A stretch of 64,000 nucleotides of DNA. Source: Bacteroidia bacterium (lineage in GTDB: Bacteria; Bacteroidota; Bacteroidia; J057). This document shows positions 63,059 to 64,000 of the stretch, piece by piece. Each line of letters begins with the position of its first letter. Positions within the stretch are counted from its first letter, which is position 1. The position numbers and the translations under genes were made by a program. The stretch is taken from positions 124,001 through 188,000 of the forward strand of contig JAWKNO010000002.1 of assembly GCA_041391665.1 (NCBI GenBank). Direction: 5' to 3'. The notes below the pieces were generated by a model. It saw nothing but the letters and a program-made list of their open reading frames with translations. It made no database searches and was not told where the DNA came from.

Positions 63059-64000
63059 ATGGCTGGAGACAAAATTACCATCAAAAACGGGAAACTGTTC
63101 GTACCTGACAGTCCTGTCATTCCCTTTATCATTGGCGACGGAACAGGTCCCGACATCTGGCATGCATCCGTACGCGTGTTTGACGCAGCAGTAGAAAAAG
63201 CTTATGGCGGCAAAAAGAAAATTGTCTGGAAAGAAGTACTCGCCGGACAAAAAGCATTTGACGAAACCGGAGACTGGCTTCCACAGCAGACCGTTGACGA
63301 TATCGACGAATACCTCGTCGCCATCAAAGGCCCGCTGACTACCCCTATTGGTGGTGGTATCCGCTCACTCAACGTTGCGCTTCGCCAGAAACTCGATCTT
63401 TACGTTTGTCTCCGCCCGGTAAGATATTTTGAAGGTGTTCCTTCTCCCGTCAAAAATCCCGAACTGGTGGACATGGTGATCTTCCGTGAAAATACCGAAG
63501 ATATTTACGCCGGTATCGAAGCAAAAGCAGGAACTGAGAAAGCAGAAAGATTGCTTGACTTTATCCGTGAAGAATTTCCCGAAGACTTTGCAAAAATCCG
63601 TTTTGGTTCTGAAGAGCGGATCAATGAGTTCAACCAGTCCATTGGTGCAGCACCTTCTTCAACAGTTGAAGTAGGTCTGGGTATCAAAGCCGTTTCCCGC
63701 ACCGGTACGGAAAGACTGGTTCGCGGTGCCATTGAATACGCGATCCGCCACAAACGCAAATCCGTTACCCTGGTACACAAAGGAAACATCATGAAATATA
63801 CCGAAGGTGCTTTCCGCGACTGGGGTTATGAACTCGCTGAGCGCGAATTTGGAGACTACGTCTATACATGGGCACAGTACGACCGTACGGCTGCGGTCAG
63901 CGGAAAAGACGCTGCTAATGCCGAGCAATCAGCCGCTGAGAAAGCAGGTAAAATCATCGTAAAAGATGCTATTGCCGACATTGCCCTTCAGCAGGTATTG
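63059..64000 (+). CDS. icd: NADP-dependent isocitrate dehydrogenase, 3' truncated by the window edge
   Basis: The first 314 codons of an icd gene that runs off the window. The N-terminus has IPFIIGDGTGPDIW, the substrate/phosphorylation segment has GGGIRSLNVALRQKLDLYVC followed by LRPV (the Ser homologous to E. coli Ser113), then FRENTEDIYAGIE, VLVHKGNIM-like VTLVHKGNIMKYTEGAFRDW, and the region leading to the metal-binding aspartates. It matches the E. coli-type homodimeric enzyme of the citric acid cycle rather than the monomeric type. The ATG at 63059 follows a good -7 box. NADP specificity is inferred because the determining C-terminal residues lie outside the window. Confidence 0.93.
   Translation, partial: MAGDKITIKNGKLFVPDSPVIPFIIGDGTGPDIWHASVRVFDAAVEKAYGGKKKIVWKEVLAGQKAFDETGDWLPQQTVDDIDEYLVAIKGPLTTPIGGGIRSLNVALRQKLDLYVCLRPVRYFEGVPSPVKNPELVDMVIFRENTEDIYAGIEAKAGTEKAERLLDFIREEFPEDFAKIRFGSEERINEFNQSIGAAPSSTVEVGLGIKAVSRTGTERLVRGAIEYAIRHKRKSVTLVHKGNIMKYTEGAFRDWGYELAEREFGDYVYTWAQYDRTAAVSGKDAANAEQSAAEKAGKIIVKDAIADIALQQVL

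Overview
The window looks like chromosomal DNA of a free-living member of the Bacteroidota, most likely close to the Saprospiria/Lewinella group. The phylum evidence is direct. Four secreted proteins end in type IX secretion (T9SS) sorting domains, and several intergenic sites match the Bacteroidota promoter form TTTG-N19/20-TAnnTTTG. GH97 and PhoX enzymes, periplasmic TPR sensors and TPR-CHAT proteins fit the same picture. Placement in the Saprospiria is inference. I see no rRNA, tRNA, CRISPR array, phage or insertion sequence.

Layout. 1-7.1 kb: two tandem GH2-like (clan A) hydrolase genes, the first lacking the usual nucleophile; hisS; an SPFH protein; and a sugar-1-phosphate nucleotidyltransferase overlapping an N-acetylhexosamine 1-kinase gene. 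7.2-13.3 kb: two large T9SS proteins and an N-acylglucosamine 2-epimerase. 13.3-22.4 kb: a secreted TPR-CHAT protein, leuS, a T9SS peptidoglycan amidase and a TPR/transmembrane/TolB-like protein. 22.4-26.5 kb: a 53-bp x 9 tandem hairpin array, a galU/glucuronokinase-like operon, and three dispersed copies of a small structured RNA gene. 26.5-35.3 kb: TPR and VWA proteins, a HAD/CAT pair, and an ABC transporter whose binding protein is fused to OmpA. 35.3-42.2 kb: GH97, an oxidoreductase, a lipoprotein, a solute:sodium symporter and an epimerase-like protein. 42.2-47.0 kb: a NarL-type two-component operon with a third helical protein. 47.2-64 kb: secreted and lipoproteins (dockerin-like T9SS protein, beta-helix, PhoX, FG-GAP/UnbV), a HEAT/SirB1-like protein, a PDZ protein, an HTTM pair, and the start of icd.

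How the genes fit together. Several genes form sugar-salvage modules: kinase plus nucleotidyltransferase for N-acetylhexosamines, a GlcNAc/ManNAc-type epimerase, and a glucuronokinase-like GHMP kinase plus GalU for a uronic acid. With the hydrolases, the Gfo/Idh/MocA oxidoreductase and the symporter, they suggest a life spent degrading external glycans and re-activating the released sugars.

Most novel signal. Twelve related minus-strand hairpins (nine in tandem, three dispersed) show compensatory base changes. Their apparent mismatches become G-U pairs only in minus-strand RNA. The three dispersed copies each have a Bacteroidota -7 box, a conserved 5' module and a terminator hairpin, so they look like a small-RNA family I do not recognise.
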